NCBI RefSeq assembly: GCF_050268245.1
Contig: NZ_JBNNGK010000007.1
Coordinates: 62,001 to 126,000 of the forward strand
Direction of reading: 5' to 3'
DNA: 64,000 nucleotides
Source of the DNA: JBNNGK01 sp050268245
GTDB taxonomy: Bacteria > Pseudomonadota > Gammaproteobacteria > Enterobacterales > Enterobacteriaceae
Below the pieces are notes generated by a model. It made no database searches, was not told the origin of the DNA, and saw only the letters and a program-made list of their open reading frames with translations. Positions 61,196 to 64,000 of the stretch are shown here, piece by piece. Within the stretch, counting starts at the first letter, position 1, and the number at the start of each line of letters is the position of its first letter. A program made the position numbers and the translations under genes.

Positions 61196-61678
61196 TTATA
61201 CTTTGGCCATTAATTGCGACGGACTCACTTGCCATTCAAATTTCCCGCTTACGCCGTCTGCCGCCAGTTCGACGTTGGCGATCGCAGAGGTCGCAAACAT
61301 GGGTGGGCACTCCGCCGGGCATAACTCGGCCACCAGATAACCGACCAAGGGCAAATGTGAAACGATCAACACCGCCCCCACACCTTCATTTGCCAGCGCT
61401 TGCAGATAGCAGCTCACTAACCCCACGTCACCGCCGGGTGTCAGCTCTGGCAACACTTCTTCGCCTTCGGGTAGGGGTAATACCTCACGCACCGTTTCCA
61501 GCGTTTGCGCTGCCCGCAGATAAGGGCTAACCAGCACACGATCAATATCCACTGACTTGGTGTTTAACCAAGCCGCCATTTGACGCGACTCATCACGGCC
61601 ACAGGCGGTAAGAGGTCTTACCGAATCGCTGGCGGCATCAAGTGCTGCCTCTCCGTGACGCATAATCAAAACTTGCAT
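61196..61678 (-). CDS. sixA: Phosphohistidine phosphatase SixA
   Basis: A 160-residue histidine-phosphatase-superfamily protein (E. coli 161) with His8 in MRHGEA as the nucleophile and VSHLPLVGYLVAELCP in the second half. It removes phosphate from the HPt domain of ArcB and from NPr in E. coli. Convergent with smrB. The fadJ stop lies 552 bp upstream. Confidence 0.94.
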   Translation of the reverse strand: MQVLIMRHGEAALDAASDSVRPLTACGRDESRQMAAWLNTKSVDIDRVLVSPYLRAAQTLETVREVLPLPEGEEVLPELTPGGDVGLVSCYLQALANEGVGAVLIVSHLPLVGYLVAELCPAECPPMFATSAIANVELAADGVSGKFEWQVSPSQLMAKV

Positions 61679-62230
61679 ATTGCACCGCTGTTGTTGACAA
61701 AAAACACTATCTCTAGGTTACAGAAACGCAGAGCGTGCTGTATCGCCGAGTACCTTTATACCCGTCATAATTCGCACGGCATCTTTATTGACCACGATCG
61801 CCACACCGCATCGCGGACTCAAGTCTGCACTGCGGCTGGTTCTTTCATCGCCTTGATGCCAGTCGAACTATTTCGGACATCGCTCAAGAGCATAAGTGCT
61901 TCAAACGATAACTCGCCGTCACTCTATGGCGGCCGGGCATTCTGCCTGAAAGTTCACGTAAAGAAAACGCTGTTTTCTACACCAACGCTCGTTAAACGTG
62001 AACCCATCGCTCACTTAACAACCAATTCAACGGGTTGAATTTTTCTCACCCACGATGAAAGTTATTTATGGTGACCAAACGCTACTCTCGATTTGCCACC
62101 ATACCCTGCCTCTATTTCCCTGTACAGCATCCGGGTTTAACGGTAACGCAAGCGTTGATGAGGATCACATTGCAACCCTCTTGCAACTGTAGTGCAAATC
62201 GGTCTACCGCGCCGCGGGTCACCCTGCATA
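61679..62230. other. 552-bp gap between sixA and fadJ, no gene seen
   Basis: No frame here has family-like sequence on either strand: the only long plus-strand frame starts inside sixA and is its shadow. It presumably carries the fadJ terminator side and the sixA promoter. In E. coli the corresponding gap is shorter. Confidence 0.5.
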
Positions 62231-64000
62231 TTACTGCGGATAAAACGCTTCCCGTTGTTCTGCCATGCGTTGCAAGCGCTCACACGGCGCAAAATGCTCA
62301 CCGTACTGCTGTTGCAGATAGCGCAGCGTTTTAACCACGGTCTCAATGCCGAGCGCATCCATATAGCGGAATGGGCCGCCAAGGAACGGTGGGAAACCGA
62401 TGCCAAACACCGCGCCGATATCACCATCGCGCGCACTGCGAATCACGCCCTCATCCAGACAGCGTACAGCCTCATTCAGCATCATCATCACACACCGTTG
62501 TGCAATTAGCGGCGGTTCAAGATGCGCTTTGGCCGTCACACCCAGTAATGAATAAACCGCACTGTCAGCACGTTTAGCGCGCTGCCGCTGCTGGCCTTCA
62601 CTAGGGTAGAGATAAAAACCGCGGCCATTTTTACGCCCTTTACGGCCATCTTTTAACACGGCATCAAATGCCGCCGGCGCGGCAAAACGCGTCCCCAATT
62701 CTTCAACCAAAACCGGGATAATTTTCGTGCCGACATCAATACCGACTTCATCCAACAGTGTGATGGGCCCGACCGGGAAGCCGAAATCCACCAGCGCTTT
62801 GTCCAATGACTCAATTGGCTCACCTTCCAGCAGACAACGCGCGGCCTCATTAATATAGGGGGCCAGAATGCGGTTAACGTAAAACCCGGCGCGGTCGGCC
62901 ACGACGATCGCCGTTTTACCCTGCTTTTTCGCCAACGCAACGGTGGTTGCAATCGTTTCATCGCTGGTGCCAGCATGGGGGATCACCTCCACCAACGGCA
63001 TTTTATCGACCGGGCTGAAATAATGCAGACCAATCACCTGTTGTGGACGCTGCGCTTTCGCGGCGATTTGGCCGATCGGCAACGATGAGGTATTGGAAGC
63101 GAACACCGTGTGAGGAGCACTGTGCTGCTCGATCTCTGCCACCATACGCTGTTTCAGCTCCAGATCTTCAAACACCGCCTCCACCACAATATCTACCCGT
63201 TCAAAACCGGTGTAATCGGTGGCACCCGATATCAACATCATCTGTTTTTGCCGTTCGGCAGGGCGCATGCGTTTGCTGCGCACTCGCTTACTCAGCACGT
63301 CCCAACTGTATTTCAACGCGTGATTAATGCCTTGCTCATTCACATCTTTAATGCGCACCGGCAAACCACCGCGCGTCGCAGTGACGCAGGCAATCCCACC
63401 GCCCATCAAACCACCGCCCAAGATACCCACGCGCTGCAAGGGATGCGGTTGCGCGTCGCTGCCTTTTTCTTTCTTCAGCGCTGTGGAAGCAAAAAACAGG
63501 CTACGCAATGCGGCGGACTCTGACGTCATCGCTAATTCGCCAAATGCGCGCGCTTCCGCTTCATAACCGCTGGCATTGCCTTGTTCTAATCCCGTGCGCA
63601 CCACCTGAATAATGCGCTCTGCAGCCGGATAATTACCGTGCGTTTTCGCCAAGGTTTTCTTGCGCACAATACTGAACAACACGCTGCGCCCCAACGGAGC
63701 GTTCAGCAATCGTTCCTGCCACGGCAACTTGGCACTGCTTTTCCATCCCTGTTTCGCCCGTTTGATGGCCGTTTCCAGCAATATAGCGTGGGGCACAGCA
63801 TCATCGACCAACCCCATACGCAGAGCCTGCCGGGCGCGCAGGTGTTTACCGGTCAGCATCATATCTAACGCCTTGCTCGCCCCAATCAGCCGGGGCAAAC
63901 GCTGAGTGCCACCGGAACCCGGTAGCAAACCGAGCTGAACTTCCGGCAAGCCTAGCGCGGTTTTGTCGTCGAGCGAGCACACGCGGCTATGGCAGGCCAA
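62231..64000 (-). CDS. fadJ: Fatty-acid oxidation complex alpha subunit FadJ (5' end outside)
   Basis: The 3' 589 codons of a FadB/FadJ-type protein; about 125 N-terminal residues lie beyond the window (E. coli FadJ, 714). Present are the end of the enoyl-CoA hydratase domain (LPEVQLGLLPGSGGTQRLPR with the acidic catalytic residues upstream of it), the NAD loop GILGGGLMGGGIACVTATRGG of the 3-hydroxyacyl-CoA dehydrogenase domain, GLHYFSPVDKMPLVEVIPH and the C-terminal domain with FLGGPFRYMDALG. Closer in length and order to FadJ (anaerobic, with FadI) than FadB. Next to sixA as in E. coli. Confidence 0.95.
   Translation of the reverse strand: MACHSRVCSLDDKTALGLPEVQLGLLPGSGGTQRLPRLIGASKALDMMLTGKHLRARQALRMGLVDDAVPHAILLETAIKRAKQGWKSSAKLPWQERLLNAPLGRSVLFSIVRKKTLAKTHGNYPAAERIIQVVRTGLEQGNASGYEAEARAFGELAMTSESAALRSLFFASTALKKEKGSDAQPHPLQRVGILGGGLMGGGIACVTATRGGLPVRIKDVNEQGINHALKYSWDVLSKRVRSKRMRPAERQKQMMLISGATDYTGFERVDIVVEAVFEDLELKQRMVAEIEQHSAPHTVFASNTSSLPIGQIAAKAQRPQQVIGLHYFSPVDKMPLVEVIPHAGTSDETIATTVALAKKQGKTAIVVADRAGFYVNRILAPYINEAARCLLEGEPIESLDKALVDFGFPVGPITLLDEVGIDVGTKIIPVLVEELGTRFAAPAAFDAVLKDGRKGRKNGRGFYLYPSEGQQRQRAKRADSAVYSLLGVTAKAHLEPPLIAQRCVMMMLNEAVRCLDEGVIRSARDGDIGAVFGIGFPPFLGGPFRYMDALGIETVVKTLRYLQQQYGEHFAPCERLQRMAEQREAFYPQ

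Noticed and set aside
61580..62038. Plus-strand frame of 152 residues in the sixA-fadJ gap
   Set aside because: It starts inside sixA antisense and has no family-like sequence or ribosome-binding site.
1..64000. tRNA or rRNA genes, insertion sequences, integrases, prophage genes
   Set aside because: None recognised by reading both strands; the accessory blocks carry no transposase or integrase and no obvious attachment-site duplications apart from the hairpin duplicated after pta.

Overview
The window is enterobacterial chromosome. From the stop of lrhA to fadJ it follows the Escherichia coli 51-minute order almost gene for gene: lrhA, alaA, yfbR, yfbS, yfbT, yfbU, yfbV, ackA, pta, yfcD, yfcE, yfcG, folX, yfcH, hisP-hisM-hisQ-hisJ, ubiX, purF, cvpA, dedD, folC, accD, dedA, truA, usg, pdxB, flk, fabB, mnmC, yfcL, epmC, yfcA, mepA, aroC, prmB, smrB, sixA, fadJ. 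Protein sequences are close to E. coli but not identical, yfcC/yfcF/yfcI/yfcJ/argT are absent, and two ERIC elements of the TATACCC...GGGTATA type are present. I infer a member of Yersiniaceae, most likely Serratia or a near relative; this is an inference from synteny and sequence flavour, not a database match.

Layout. 1-1100: a tandem repeat array, an ERIC element and the 3' side of lrhA. 1120-12622: core genes for regulation (LrhA), alanine synthesis, nucleotide and phosphosugar housekeeping, and the ackA-pta acetate pathway. 12837-18364: an accessory carbohydrate locus in which a LacI-family regulator is divergent from an ascorbate-type PTS (EIIA, EIIB, EIIC) and a two-gene transketolase; the shared promoter region has a perfect CRP site and two LacI-type operators. 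18419-35310: core genes, including the histidine ABC transporter and the cvpA-purF-ubiX operon with a PurR box. 35400-47893: a second accessory block between pdxB and flk, holding an AraC regulator with a divergent EamA exporter, the tctDE/tctCBA tricarboxylate uptake system, a repeat array, a hexapeptide acetyltransferase and the scsABCD copper/thiol-redox operon. 48086-51649: flk, a lipoprotein ApbE, a third repeat array and a small lipoprotein. 51861-64000: core genes again, ending inside fadJ.

The most unusual content is the set of three tandem arrays (about 156-670, 42460-43294, 50443-51397; 4, 7 and 8 units). Each unit of 121-133 bp carries two opposed GTAG-headed palindromes, like paired REP sequences (BIME/REPIN organisation). 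Two arrays lie exactly between convergent genes, and they show a higher-order alternation of two unit subtypes (a dimer of about 246 bp). Other items worth a second look are a frameshift that splits mnmC, an ERIC element directly upstream of prmB (real start a TTG at 60173), and a duplicated terminator hairpin after pta.

No rRNA, tRNA, CRISPR array, insertion sequence or transposase was recognised. All coordinates for starts are my own choice where a ribosome-binding site or family length argues for a start other than the longest reading frame.
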